NCBI RefSeq assembly: GCF_900698855.1
Contig: NZ_LR217698.1
Location: 310,001-374,000 of the forward strand
DNA length: 64,000 nucleotides
Source: Erwinia_E haradaeae_F
GTDB taxonomy: Bacteria; Pseudomonadota; Gammaproteobacteria; Enterobacterales; Enterobacteriaceae
Direction: 5' to 3'
A program made the translations under genes and the position numbers. Within the stretch, counting starts at the first letter, position 1. Every line of letters starts with the position of its first letter. The notes below the pieces were generated by a model that saw nothing but the letters and a program-made list of their open reading frames with translations, was not told where the DNA came from and did not search any database. Below, one piece after another: positions 1 through 9,458 of this stretch.

Positions 1-254
1 TGCCTTATCAGATTTATAACATTGGTAATAGTGAACCTGTAAGTTTAATTTCTTATATTCATGCTCTAGAAAAAGCACTGGGGCGGGTAGCAGATAAGAA
101 TATGCTGCCTATGCAGGCTGGAGATATGTGTGGAACACATGCTGATATTAGTTTATTAGTAAAAGTTTTAGGTTCTGTATCTCACACTTCAATAGAAATA
201 GGTGTGTCACATTTCATTTCATGGTATAATCATTATTATAACAATATACAATAG
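1..254 (+). CDS. UDP-glucuronate 4-epimerase-like protein, C-terminal part (cut by window edge)
   Basis: The reading frame is open from base 3 to a TAG at 252-254 and gives 83 residues of the C-terminus of an extended short-chain dehydrogenase/epimerase. The stretch YNIGNSEPVSL is the usual C-terminal motif of UDP-glucuronate/UDP-glucose 4-epimerases, and the last 30 residues match the end of that family as found next to ugd in Erwinia- and Pantoea-type genomes. By family knowledge it converts UDP-glucuronate to UDP-galacturonate for surface polysaccharide or LPS. Its likely substrate supplier, Ugd, lies at 36,707-38,050. The catalytic YxxxK and the NAD-binding N-terminus are outside the window, so it could also be a relative with other sugar specificity. 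Confidence 0.75.
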   Translation, partial: PYQIYNIGNSEPVSLISYIHALEKALGRVADKNMLPMQAGDMCGTHADISLLVKVLGSVSHTSIEIGVSHFISWYNHYYNNIQ

Positions 255-307
255 ATTTTTTATTATTGTTTATTAGTAATCAAATCCATATACCGAGTAT
301 TTAAAAA

Positions 308-328
308 AACATCTTAGTCTAAGATGTT
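308..328 (-). terminator. Intrinsic terminator pointing leftward, with no matching gene
   Basis: A perfect 9-bp stem with a 3-nt loop. Read on the minus strand it is AACATCTTA, GAC, TAAGATGTT and runs straight into a T tract (five further Ts, seven counting the end of the stem). Read on the plus strand there is no T tract. It therefore has the form of a minus-strand terminator, although the only gene nearby (ending at 254) is on the plus strand. Confidence 0.5.
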
Positions 329-2351
329 ATAGAAGGTTCATTTGATTAGTTAAATAAAAATAATGAATAATGAAAATATTTTCAGATTAGGTTGTATTTT
401 AGTGTCGTACGAATGAAGTATGTAATATTTTATTTTGAGTAGGTTTGTTAAGAATAAAATGTTTCCAAAACATGTATGAAATTGATCAAAATTTGTTTTT
501 TTGATTTAGAGTTCTTACTATGTATATTAGTTTGAATGTATTTACGTATCTTGAATAAGATAATTTTATTTATATAAATATATTTTATAATTGTACTTTA
601 ATTATATTACTGATTCAGTAATCTAATTTGATAGGATTTTCCCTTTATCTTAGTTAAGATAAAATAGTTATTATAATATGAGTATGTCATTCATAACTTG
701 ATCTGATGATTTTTCAAAAGAAAATATTTATATAACTAGAGGTGAATATAGTGACAGAGAAAATATATATTTTGTAATATATAAAAATATTAAAAGATTT
801 TAATTAGAATAGGTTCGATTCTTACTTGAATATCTAGTAAAATAACTTAAATTGATTGTAATGTGACCACTTGAAGGTCACAGTAATTAAAACTAGTTAT
901 TAATAACTTCTATAGTGAATAATTCTTCGTTATGCTACTGAAAGGTTAATTTATAATCTTTTTAATAGAGATTTTGCTAGGTTTTATCGTGGAATATTTG
1001 AGATATATATGTGGCCATTAATATAATATAATTATAGAATAATTCCTTTGCTCTAAGTTAATTAAGATTATATTAGAACCAGATACTGATTAGATGACAA
1101 TATATTGATATGATATGATTGTTGATTAATGAGTTATGATGTTTTAGTATGAAATTAGAAGTTATAGATTCTAGTTGATAAAGAATCTTCTAGCATTCTC
1201 TGTATTAGAGAATTATTTTAAGTTTATGAAATTAAATTTAATTTAGTAATTTGCAAGAAAGAAGACTCAAATGTATGCCTCTCTTCTAGTTGTATTTTTC
1301 TTGATTAATTTATTAGATAACAAGTCTAGTAGTATCCATATATTAGAGATAATTAAAATGAGATTTTATAAGGTGTTTATTAAGGCATGAATTTCTTCTT
1401 ATAAAGCAAAAATTAAGAAGAATGAGTGAGGTATAAAGATTAGGTGATGTTAATCCGTCTCATATTTCTTTAATTTGATTGAGAAGGTTAATAATCATGT
1501 ATTAGTATAGCTATTTTTTATTGTTTTTTTCTATTTTAGAAACCTGTTTAGTTTTAAAAAGAGAAATAGAGTAGATTGGGAATATTGAAGATTAAGTTAT
1601 TAAATGTTGATATATTTTAAATATGTTTCATGGGAAAATTTTATATAATTTTATTAAAAATTGATTTAAAAATTTGCATCTATGTATCAATAATAATAAT
1701 TTTAATGTAGTTTATTAAAATTAGAATTAATTTGGCATTATTATTTAACTTTTATTTTATATAGACACGCTTACTTGACAATACTATATAAATTATATTT
1801 AGTTTATACAGATAATTTTTTGAAAGTGAAGAAAATTTATCTAAAAATTATTATTTTTATGTTGTTTTGGTTTTCATGCGATAAGTTAATTACGGTATGT
1901 TAATTATAGATAACTGAATATGCACTTAAATATCATTCTAAGAATGAAGAAAAATATTTAAGTGAGTAAATTAGATTTTATGAAAAAAAATGATAGTTAG
2001 ATTTTATATTGTGTGCAATTTTGAAGAAAATTAATGTGATTTATTTTCATTTTTAAAAAGATTACAGAATTAATTTTTTATTTTTTGTTCAGATATTTAA
2101 ATAAGGTGGTTTTGATTACCTTAAATATAGTGGCTTGATTTGATAATATTGGTATTTTAAATTATACTAAAGTATTCATATAAGCATGTGTTATAGAAAA
2201 TAGATTAAAGATATTTAATTTATAATTTTATGTAGCTAGTTATAGTACAATATATTTTAGTCGTATTGATAGCTAAATTTATAAGTTAGGTATCGATATA
2301 TATTCTGATTCTATTGAAGGAGGTTGGTGATATTTGAGATTATAATAGTAA

Positions 2352-2373
2352 TACATGAATCTGAATTCATGTA
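2352..2373. promoter_or_regulatory. ARG-box-like palindrome 75 bp upstream of ribD
   Basis: A 9-bp inverted repeat, TACATGAAT - CTGA - ATTCATGTA. Its core TGAAT-N4-ATTCA has the exact halves and spacing of an ArgR half-operator. Known ArgR operators usually have two such boxes 3 bp apart; here only one is visible. It could equally be a hairpin in the ribD leader. Weak assignment. Confidence 0.2.
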
Positions 2374-2447
2374 GATTAAGTGTATCATGATGCAATAGAT
2401 CTTTGTGTGATTTTTAAAAAAAATGATCTAGATTCAAGGTTGATATT

Positions 2448-3584
2448 ATGAGTGACGAAATTTATATGGCTCGTGCTTTAGAATTGGCTTATCGCGGTCG
2501 GTTTACCACTGCACCAAACCCAAATGTTGGATGTGTTTTGGTGCGTGATGATTCTATTGTTGGAGAAGGTTATCATCAGTACAGAGGTGGTTTACATGCA
2601 GAGGCTCATGCTTTACTTATGGCTGGTGAAAAAGCAAGAGGAGCTACCGCTTATATAACTCTTGAGCCATGTACTTATTATGGTTGCACTCCATCTTGTT
2701 GTGATGCTCTTATTCTTTCTGGAATCATTCGGGTTGTTGTTTCTATGAAAGACCCAAATCCAAGAGTATCAGGAAAAGGCATTCATCGATTACAACAAGC
2801 AGGTCTACATGTTTCTGAAGGGTTAATGGCGCTGGAAGCAGAAAAAATAAATTGTGGTTTTCTCAAACGTATGCGTAAGGGTTTGCCTTGGATACAATTA
2901 AAATTAGGAGCATCATTGGATGGGAAAACTGCCATTGCCAATGGAGAAAGCCAGTGGATTACATCTAAGGAATCCAGATCTGATGTACAAAATTTACGTG
3001 CACAAAGTTCAGCGATTCTTACTACTAGCTCTACTGTTATAATGGATAATCCAGAATTAACTGTACGTTATAAGGAGCTGGATTCTTCTGCGTTAGAGTT
3101 ATATCCAGTAGAGAGGTTCAGGCAACCCATTCGTGTAATTATTGATAATAAAAATCGCATTACTCCTCAGTATCGCATTATTGACCAACCTGGAGAAACT
3201 TGGTTGGTACGAACTAAATATAATCAGTTAGATTGGCCTAATAATGTTAAAAAATTAGATGTAAAATATGATGAAAATCATCTGAATTTATATTCTATGT
3301 TTTTAGAGCTTGGATATAAAGAAATAAATGTAATTTTAGTAGAATCTGGAGCAAAATTCGCTGGTGCATTATTAAATGCACAGTTGGTAGATGAATTAAT
3401 TGTTTATCTGGCTCCTAAACTAATAGGTGATACTGGACGTAGTTTATGCGAAATACCACCATTAAAGAGACTTAAAGATTCTCTAGCTTTTAATTTTAAT
3501 CATATTTGTCGGATTGGTCCTGATATCAAGTTAATTTTGACACCGCATATTGTTGTTCCTAACATTACATCGGTTGACGAGTAG
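2448..3584 (+). CDS. ribD: Bifunctional riboflavin deaminase/reductase RibD
   Basis: Catalyses the second and third steps of riboflavin synthesis in the cytoplasm: deamination of the diaminopyrimidine from GTP, then NADPH-dependent reduction of the ribosyl side chain. The N-terminal cytidine-deaminase-like domain (about 1-145) has the zinc ligands H50 (HAE motif, with catalytic E52), C75 and C84 (LEPC...PSCC). The C-terminal reductase domain (about 146-365) has the KLGASLDGK motif. 378 residues against 367 in E. coli. First gene of ribD-ribH-nusB-thiL, as in E. coli; nrdR, normally upstream, is missing. ATG start fixed by homology. Confidence 0.97.
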   Translation: MSDEIYMARALELAYRGRFTTAPNPNVGCVLVRDDSIVGEGYHQYRGGLHAEAHALLMAGEKARGATAYITLEPCTYYGCTPSCCDALILSGIIRVVVSMKDPNPRVSGKGIHRLQQAGLHVSEGLMALEAEKINCGFLKRMRKGLPWIQLKLGASLDGKTAIANGESQWITSKESRSDVQNLRAQSSAILTTSSTVIMDNPELTVRYKELDSSALELYPVERFRQPIRVIIDNKNRITPQYRIIDQPGETWLVRTKYNQLDWPNNVKKLDVKYDENHLNLYSMFLELGYKEINVILVESGAKFAGALLNAQLVDELIVYLAPKLIGDTGRSLCEIPPLKRLKDSLAFNFNHICRIGPDIKLILTPHIVVPNITSVDE

Positions 3585-3636
3585 TCCGGTATAATAATTT
3601 TGTTCGCGTTGTTTAATCAACCTTGGAAGAAAGAGT

Positions 3637-4107
3637 ATGAATCTTATTGAAGCTGATATTATTGCCCCAGATGCTCGTATTGTTTTAGTGATTGCTCGGT
3701 TTAATAATTTTATCAATGATTGCCTTTTAAGTGGTGCTATTGATGTATTAAAACGTATTGGTCAAGTCCAGGATGATTACATAACTGTAGTATGGGTTCC
3801 AGGTGCTTATGAACTTCCATTAACGGCTAAAGTTTTGGCTAAATCCGGAAAATATGATGCAATTATAGCGCTTGGAACGGTGGTTAGAGGTAGAACTTCC
3901 CATTTTAAGTTTGTAGCGAATGCAGTTAGTTCAGGGTTATCTCGTGTAGCTGTGAGTAGTGAGATTCCAGTTGCTTTTGGTGTTCTCACAACAGAGAACA
4001 CTGAACAGGCTATAGAGCGTGCTGGTATGAAAGAAGGTAATAAGGGTGTCGAAGCTGCTATCACCGCTCTTGAAATGATTAATATATTACAATCCATTAA
4101 GAATTGA
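3637..4107 (+). CDS. ribH: 6,7-dimethyl-8-ribityllumazine synthase (RibE in E. coli)
   Basis: Joins the RibD-pathway pyrimidine (after dephosphorylation) to dihydroxybutanone phosphate, giving lumazine, the direct riboflavin precursor; members of this family form 60-subunit capsids. 156 residues, the same length as E. coli. Conserved blocks ARFNNFIND, WVPGAYELP and PVAFGVLTTE are present, as is the catalytic histidine in GRTSHFKFV (usually GGTAHFEYV in enterics, so slightly drifted). It begins 52 bp after ribD and is followed 16 bp later by nusB, so the four genes are probably co-transcribed. Riboflavin synthase (ribC) is not in this window. Confidence 0.97.
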   Translation: MNLIEADIIAPDARIVLVIARFNNFINDCLLSGAIDVLKRIGQVQDDYITVVWVPGAYELPLTAKVLAKSGKYDAIIALGTVVRGRTSHFKFVANAVSSGLSRVAVSSEIPVAFGVLTTENTEQAIERAGMKEGNKGVEAAITALEMINILQSIKN

Positions 4108-4123
4108 TCCAGGAGAGAGTTTA

Positions 4124-4543
4124 GTGAATCCTTCCTCTCGTCGTCGTGCTCGAGAATGTGCTGTACAGGCGCTATATGCGTGGCAAGTATCTAATAATAA
4201 TATGTCAGAGATTGAATATCAGATTCTGGAAGAGAACAATATTAAAGATATTGATATTATTTATTTTCGTGAATTAATTAATGGTATTGTTATGTACAAT
4301 GTTCAGCTAGATAAGTTAATCGAGCCACATTTATCTCGTGATTTAGCTGATTTAGGATTAGTAGAAAAAGCTATCTTACGTATTGCATTATTTGAATTAC
4401 ATAAGCGTTCGGATGTGCCTTATAAAGTAGCGATTAATGAAGGTATCGAGCTTGCAAAAGTCTTTGGGGCACAAGATAGTCATAAATTTATTAATGGAGT
4501 ATTAGACAAGGTTTCATTACAGATTCGTGAGAGTTTTATATGA
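4124..4543 (+). CDS. nusB: Transcription antitermination factor NusB
   Basis: All-helical RNA-binding protein that pairs with NusE (ribosomal protein S10) on boxA RNA to keep RNA polymerase processive through rRNA operons. 139 residues, identical in length to E. coli. The N-terminal SSRRRARECAVQALYAWQ and the C-terminal NEGIELAKVFG blocks are both intact. The start is GTG at 4124, supported by a strong AGGAGAG site at 4111-4117. Lies between ribH and thiL, as in E. coli. Confidence 0.97.
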   Translation: MNPSSRRRARECAVQALYAWQVSNNNMSEIEYQILEENNIKDIDIIYFRELINGIVMYNVQLDKLIEPHLSRDLADLGLVEKAILRIALFELHKRSDVPYKVAINEGIELAKVFGAQDSHKFINGVLDKVSLQIRESFI

Positions 4544-4592
4544 TTTATCACTTCTTATAATTAGTCTCATTTTAAATTCTGGAGGCTTAAAC

Positions 4593-5579
4593 ATGGGGAC
4601 TAGCGAATCTCAAGTAATTTCACGTTACTTTGATCGCACTGTTTTTGTTCAAAAGGATGTAGAAACGGGAATTGGAGATGACTGTGCATTGGTTAATATA
4701 TCAAGGAATAATACATTAGCTATTAGTACTGATACATTAGTAGAGGGTGTTCATTTTTTACATGACATCAGTCCTTGTGATCTTGCTTATAAAGCATTAG
4801 CTGTTAATTTAAGTGATTTAGCTGCAACAGGTGCAGAGCCTGTATGGTTAACATTATCAATAACATTACCTAACGTAAACAATGCGTGGTTACAGGTTTT
4901 TAGTGACAGTCTTTTTAAGTTTTTATCTTTATATAAAGTACAGTTAATTGGTGGTAACACAACACGAGGTCCTCTAAGTATAACATTAACTGTTTATGGA
5001 ACAGTCCCAAAGGGATATGCGCTCAAACGAAGTGGCGCATGTATTGGTGATTGGATTTATGTTACAGGTACCTTGGGTGATAGTATAGCGGGTTTGTTAT
5101 TATTGCAGAACCAAGTATCAGTTAATAATTCAATTATTAAAAATGTACTTATTAAACGACATTTGAGACCAACTCCTCGAGTGGTCCAGGGTCAAGCATT
5201 ACGCCATTTAGCTAGTTCTGCTATTGATCTTTCAGACGGTCTCCTTTCTGATCTGCGTCATATTCTTAAGGCTAGTGATTGCGGCGCTCGTATTGATTTG
5301 AATTCTCTTCCTATTTCATCTGAACTAAGAGATCATTTTCCATCTTCTAAGGTTCTTAAGTGGGCACTTAGTGGTGGAGAAGATTATGAGTTATGTTTTA
5401 CTATATCGAATAAAAATCGATTAAATTTAGATATTGCACTAGGAAAATATGGAGTAGATCATACTTGTATTGGTCGAATTGTTCCAAAAACTGAAGGTTT
5501 AACCATTTTTGATCATGATAAACCAGTTGATCTACTTTTTCAAGGTTTTGATCATTTTATAAATGTTGATTTAAAATAG
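4593..5579 (+). CDS. thiL: Thiamine-monophosphate kinase ThiL
   Basis: Phosphorylates thiamine monophosphate to thiamine diphosphate, the active cofactor. Signature stretches GIGDDCA (metal/ATP site), STDTLVEGVHF, AYKALAVNLSDLAATGA and SGGEDYEL are all present. With the ATG at 4593 the protein has 328 residues (E. coli 325). The frame is open further upstream to 4527, but GGAGG at 4581-4585 and homology put the start at 4593. Last gene of the ribD run. pgpA, which follows thiL in E. coli, is absent. Retention implies that thiamine monophosphate is made here or imported. Confidence 0.97.
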   Translation: MGTSESQVISRYFDRTVFVQKDVETGIGDDCALVNISRNNTLAISTDTLVEGVHFLHDISPCDLAYKALAVNLSDLAATGAEPVWLTLSITLPNVNNAWLQVFSDSLFKFLSLYKVQLIGGNTTRGPLSITLTVYGTVPKGYALKRSGACIGDWIYVTGTLGDSIAGLLLLQNQVSVNNSIIKNVLIKRHLRPTPRVVQGQALRHLASSAIDLSDGLLSDLRHILKASDCGARIDLNSLPISSELRDHFPSSKVLKWALSGGEDYELCFTISNKNRLNLDIALGKYGVDHTCIGRIVPKTEGLTIFDHDKPVDLLFQGFDHFINVDLK

Positions 5580-6175
5580 ACGTTTAATCTATTATTTATT
5601 TTTCGTTCTAGGGATTTTACAGTAAATGATGTAATCATTTAGACGAACAATATTATGATTGAAACTATAATATAATTTTTATATATTGGGTATATTTTAA
5701 TGTAAGTTTCGTTACAATTTTAGATTGTATCGTGAATATGATATTCTATATGAGTGGTTTTTAGATGAGCAGATTCAAAATATATAATGTTTATATAAAT
5801 CATACGATTTATTAATATCCTTATATTTATGTTGATATTATAACACTTTTACCATTTTCTTAAATTTAATAATTCATTCATGAGTTAGTATTAATGAAGT
5901 AATAGCATGGTATGAGATTTTTTTGGTTTCACTCTTACTAAGTTATACTATCTCCTATTCTTTGTATGAATTAGACACAAAAATTAGAATTAATCTATTA
6001 TCTAAAGATAGTTTTTATTAATTTTTCTTAATTTTTAAATATTAATTTTTATTTTTGATTTATTGATTTTAAAAATAAAATTAAAGACGTAAATGATATA
6101 TAAAAGTCAAAGATATTCAAAAATTATTAATTATTTTAAATTATTGAGATTATGTACGACAGTTCATCTATAGGA
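5580..6175. other. Gene-free region after thiL
   Basis: Position where pgpA lies in E. coli; nothing recognisable remains. A perfect 8-bp hairpin TAAATGAT/ATCATTTA with a 3-nt loop is at 5623-5641, 44 nt after the thiL stop. It has no T tract, so it is at most a weak transcript end. thiL (+) and serS (-) converge on this stretch. Confidence 0.6.
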
Positions 6176-7468
6176 TTAACCTATCATGGATAAATTATTC
6201 ATATAAGGACGAAGAACTATAGGCACTTCAATTCTACCATCTTCTTGCTGATAATTTTCTAGAATTGCCATTAGAGTGCGCCCAACTGCTAAACCAGAGC
6301 CATTGAGAGTATGTACTAGTTGTGTTTGTGTTTTTTCTTTAGATCGATACCGCGCTTTGATACGACGAGCTTGAAAATCTCCCATATTTGAACACGAAGA
6401 TATTTCGCGATAAGTAGATTGTGAAGGTAACCATACTTCTAAGTCGTAAGTTTTGTTTGAACCAAAACTCATATCTCCAGTGCATAATAATACTGTGCGA
6501 TACGGTAGATTTAGTAGTTGGAGTACTGTTTCTGCGTGTTGGACTAATTCATCTAGTATATCCATAGAATCTTCAGGACGAGTGATTTGTACTATTTCTA
6601 CTTTATCAAATTGATGCATACGCAGCAGTCCGTGTGTATCACGACCATAGGAGCCTGCTTCAGATCGGAAACAGGGCGTGTGTGCAGTCATTTTTAACGG
6701 AAGATCTGACTCTTGTAGAATTTCATCACGTATTAAGTTGGTTATTGAGACTTCAGATGTTGGAATTAGTGCATATTTCTGGTCAGCATTCTTTTCGTTT
6801 AATGGTGCAAGATAGAATAGATCTGAATCAAATTTTGGTAATTGACCAGTACCAATAAGACTGGTTTCGTTAATTAGATAAGGAACATATAATTCTTGAT
6901 AACCGTGTTTTTCGGTATGAAGATTTAGCATAAACTGGCTTAGAGCACGATGCATGAGAGCTATTTGACCTTTCATTACAACAAAGCGTGAACTTGTTAT
7001 TTTGACTGCGGCACTAAAATCTAAACCTTTAGATAATTCACCTAATTGAACATGGTCGCGTATGGAAAAATTAAACCTCCTTGGTTGACCCCATCGTCTT
7101 ATTTCTTTATTACTATTGCTATCGTGGCCTTCTGGCACTAAATCATCAGGAATGTTTGGAACGGACATTAATATATTATTGATTTTAATAATAAGCGCAT
7201 CGAGTTCTTTTTTAAGTGTTTCGAGATGTATAGATATCAGATGAACCTTTTGACATAATTTGTTTATATCTTCTCCACGTAACTTTGCTTGTCCAATATA
7301 TTGAGATTGGGTATTACGTTGTGCTTGAAGTTTTTCTGTTTCAATTTGTAATTTTTTTCGTTTTTCTTCGTATTGGAGTATTTTTGGAATATCTAGATTA
7401 TAGCCTCTTCGTGCTAATTTTTTAGCAACTAAGTATGGTTGATGACGTAGAAGATTGAGATCTAGCAT
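6176..7468 (-). CDS. serS: Seryl-tRNA synthetase
   Basis: Charges tRNA-Ser (and tRNA-Sec where present). 430 residues, the same as E. coli. The N-terminal long coiled-coil arm (about 27-100) that grips the long variable arm of tRNA-Ser is present. Class II motif 2 reads FRSEAGSYGRDTHGL and motif 3 GSGLAVGRTLMAILENY. The start is ATG at 7468, with AGGA just upstream and agreement with the E. coli N-terminus (MLDLNLLR); 7 more codons are open upstream but not supported. Stands alone between two gene-free regions. Its substrate tRNA-Ser(GGA) is at 47,551-47,638 and has an unusual discriminator base. Confidence 0.97.
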   Translation of the reverse strand: MLDLNLLRHQPYLVAKKLARRGYNLDIPKILQYEEKRKKLQIETEKLQAQRNTQSQYIGQAKLRGEDINKLCQKVHLISIHLETLKKELDALIIKINNILMSVPNIPDDLVPEGHDSNSNKEIRRWGQPRRFNFSIRDHVQLGELSKGLDFSAAVKITSSRFVVMKGQIALMHRALSQFMLNLHTEKHGYQELYVPYLINETSLIGTGQLPKFDSDLFYLAPLNEKNADQKYALIPTSEVSITNLIRDEILQESDLPLKMTAHTPCFRSEAGSYGRDTHGLLRMHQFDKVEIVQITRPEDSMDILDELVQHAETVLQLLNLPYRTVLLCTGDMSFGSNKTYDLEVWLPSQSTYREISSCSNMGDFQARRIKARYRSKEKTQTQLVHTLNGSGLAVGRTLMAILENYQQEDGRIEVPIVLRPYMNNLSMIG

Positions 7469-8345
7469 ATTTGTCCTGTTAATGATCATAAAATAAAGGA
7501 TAATTGATTTATCTTGTAAATGTGATATAGATATTTATAGTATCTTAGATACTATAGAGATATTGCATCAAGCGTATGTATTCATTATAAGATATGAATA
7601 TTCATAATAAGGGCGTAACAGGACAGAAGCAATGTAGAATAGTAGTTTTATGTTAGATTTCAGTTTATTTCTTTCTTGATTACGGTTTTTTGACTTGTTT
7701 GCATATTTTATTAGGTCATTGAGCATTTGGTGATGATGTATTTTTTATAAAATAAAATAAAAAATAAAATATTGTGATAGGATCAGATAGTGTGAAAGCT
7801 GATTATTATATAATAATGTCAATATCATATGCATGATATTAATCATATTAGATCAAGAACAATAAGCTTAGTATCTAATGAAAATTTTTCTAAATATGTA
7901 TCAGAAAATAAAATAACGATAAATAAGAAAGATTATTATAATCATGGGTTAGATTTGATTTTAAAATGAGTTTAATTTTATGTTGTGTTGTATAGATGGA
8001 TGTATATTGGTGCGATATCATAATTAGTTTATCTTAATCTAATTTAATTATATTATTGATTTAGACGTTGATGATGTATAGATATTGTGTGTAGATATAT
8101 ACTTTAATTAATTTGATTATATCATATTAAAAGAATATCAGGAATTAATAAGAATGGTTGTTTTATTAGATTTGTATATAAATATTTTTAACAAAAATCA
8201 CTTATATATTATAGTCAGAAAGTTAGATTTAAGGAGGAGTTATATAAACAATATTTATTCACTAGATTATATTTTTAATGTAGTTGCAAAATATCTAAAA
8301 TAACAGCGCATTATTTATAATAGATTGTGAAGAAAATAATTTTAT
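7469..8345. other. Gene-free region between asd and serS
   Basis: No supportable gene. A 21-nt symmetric element, TATAGTATCT-T-AGATACTATA, is at 7536-7556, 68 bp upstream of the serS start; it could be an operator or leader hairpin but is also within reach of chance. A second hairpin, AATATCAT/ATGATATT with a 4-nt loop, is at 7821-7840. A Shine-Dalgarno-like AAGGAGGAG at 8231-8239 has no start codon after it. Confidence 0.55.
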
Positions 8346-9458
8346 TTATCTTAATCCTATTAAGATACGCAACATGCGTCGTAGTGGTTCGGCAGCACCC
8401 CATAATAATTGATCTCCAACAGTGAAAGCAGCTAAGTATTCTGGACCCATATTGAGCTTGCGTAAGCGACCAACGGGTGTGCACAATGTACCGGAAACCA
8501 TTGCTGGCGTGAGCTCGCGTAAGGTTGTCTCTTGTTCATTTGGAATGACTTTGACCCATTGATTATGTTCGGATAATTGTTGTTCAATATCTAAGAGTGG
8601 TATGTCTTGTTTCAACTTTAGAGTAAATGCTTGACTATGACATCGTAGTGAACCAACTCGTACACATATACCATCTATTGGTATTGTATCTTTAGTATTC
8701 AAGATTTTTTTAGTTTCAACTTGACCTTTCCATTCTTCTAGTGTTTGACCTGTATAGCAGTATGCATCAATCCATGGGATTAGGTTTATTGCTAGTGACA
8801 CTCCGAAATTATTTATAGGAACACTGTTACAAGCAATATTTGTCATTTTTCGTTCTATATTTAAAATAGACGAGGATGGATTATGTATTTCTTTAGAAAA
8901 GATATTATATAATTTTCCCATCTGAACCAGTAATTCACGCATATGATTCGAGCCAGCGCCAGAAGCTGCTTGATATGTAGCTACAGATGCCCATTCTATT
9001 AAATTATTTGCGAATAATCCCCCTAGTGACATTAACATTAAGCTTACAGTACAATTACTTCCAACAAATGTTTTAATACCAAGATTGAGACTATCATAGA
9101 TCAGGTTATGATTTATTGGATCCAGAATGATGATTGCTTCGTTTCTCATACGAAGAAAAGACGAGGAATCAATCCAATAACCTTGCCAGCCAGATTTTCG
9201 TAAACGTGGATAAATATCTTGCGTATATTCTTTACCATGACAAGTGATGATAATATCCATTTCTTTTAGTGTATCAATATCATAAGCGTTTTGTAGTGTG
9301 TTTGTGAATTTTCTTAATGAGAATGGTACTGTATGACCTACTTGGGAAGTAGAAAAAAAAACTGAATGAACTAGATCAAAATCATGTTCTTCTTTCATTC
9401 TCTGCATAAGAACTGACCCCACCATTCCTCTCCATCCAACAAAGCCTAGTGTATACAT
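8346..9458 (-). CDS. asd: Aspartate-semialdehyde dehydrogenase
   Basis: Reduces aspartyl phosphate to aspartate semialdehyde with NADPH, the branch point to lysine/diaminopimelate and to threonine and methionine. 370 residues (E. coli 367). The N-terminal NADP loop GFVGWRGMVGSVLMQRM, the active-site cysteine in GSNCTVSLMLMS and the substrate-binding histidine in LRCHSQAFT are present. The usual GGNCTVS reads GSNCTVS here. ATG at 9458. Single gene. Its product is needed for peptidoglycan, in keeping with the other wall and envelope genes in the window. Confidence 0.97.
   Translation of the reverse strand: MYTLGFVGWRGMVGSVLMQRMKEEHDFDLVHSVFFSTSQVGHTVPFSLRKFTNTLQNAYDIDTLKEMDIIITCHGKEYTQDIYPRLRKSGWQGYWIDSSSFLRMRNEAIIILDPINHNLIYDSLNLGIKTFVGSNCTVSLMLMSLGGLFANNLIEWASVATYQAASGAGSNHMRELLVQMGKLYNIFSKEIHNPSSSILNIERKMTNIACNSVPINNFGVSLAINLIPWIDAYCYTGQTLEEWKGQVETKKILNTKDTIPIDGICVRVGSLRCHSQAFTLKLKQDIPLLDIEQQLSEHNQWVKVIPNEQETTLRELTPAMVSGTLCTPVGRLRKLNMGPEYLAAFTVGDQLLWGAAEPLRRMLRILIGLR

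Larger units (their letters stand above)
255..2447. other. Gene-free, A+T-rich region of 2.2 kb
   Basis: No supportable gene on either strand. In E. coli nrdR sits just before ribD; I see no trace of it. The region holds the leftward terminator at 308-328; perfect small hairpins at 606-622, 644-663, 862-882 (GC-rich stem TGTGACC/GGTCACA) and 1195-1213; a nested element at 1923-1964 (11-bp outer stem CACTTAAATAT/ATATTTAAGTG around an inner 6-bp hairpin); and at 2317-2323 a perfect Shine-Dalgarno AAGGAGG without a good start codon. Hairpins of 7-9 bp are about as frequent as chance predicts at this base composition, so most should not be read as functional. Confidence 0.6.

Noticed and set aside
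811..840. Possible degenerate tRNA (T-loop-like GGTTCGATT)
   Set aside because: No acceptor stem, anticodon stem or CCA can be built around it.
862..882. TGTGACC/GGTCACA as a CRP site
   Set aside because: The TGTGA and TCACA halves are 11 bp apart, not 6; it is a plain hairpin.
255..2447. Many perfect 7-9-bp hairpins in this and other gene-free regions
   Set aside because: A hand estimate from base composition gives about as many by chance; only much longer, GC-rich or mutually exclusive ones are reported.
2100..2447. FMN riboswitch in front of ribD
   Set aside because: None of the conserved FMN-element strings can be seen, and in enterics that element sits before ribB, not ribD.
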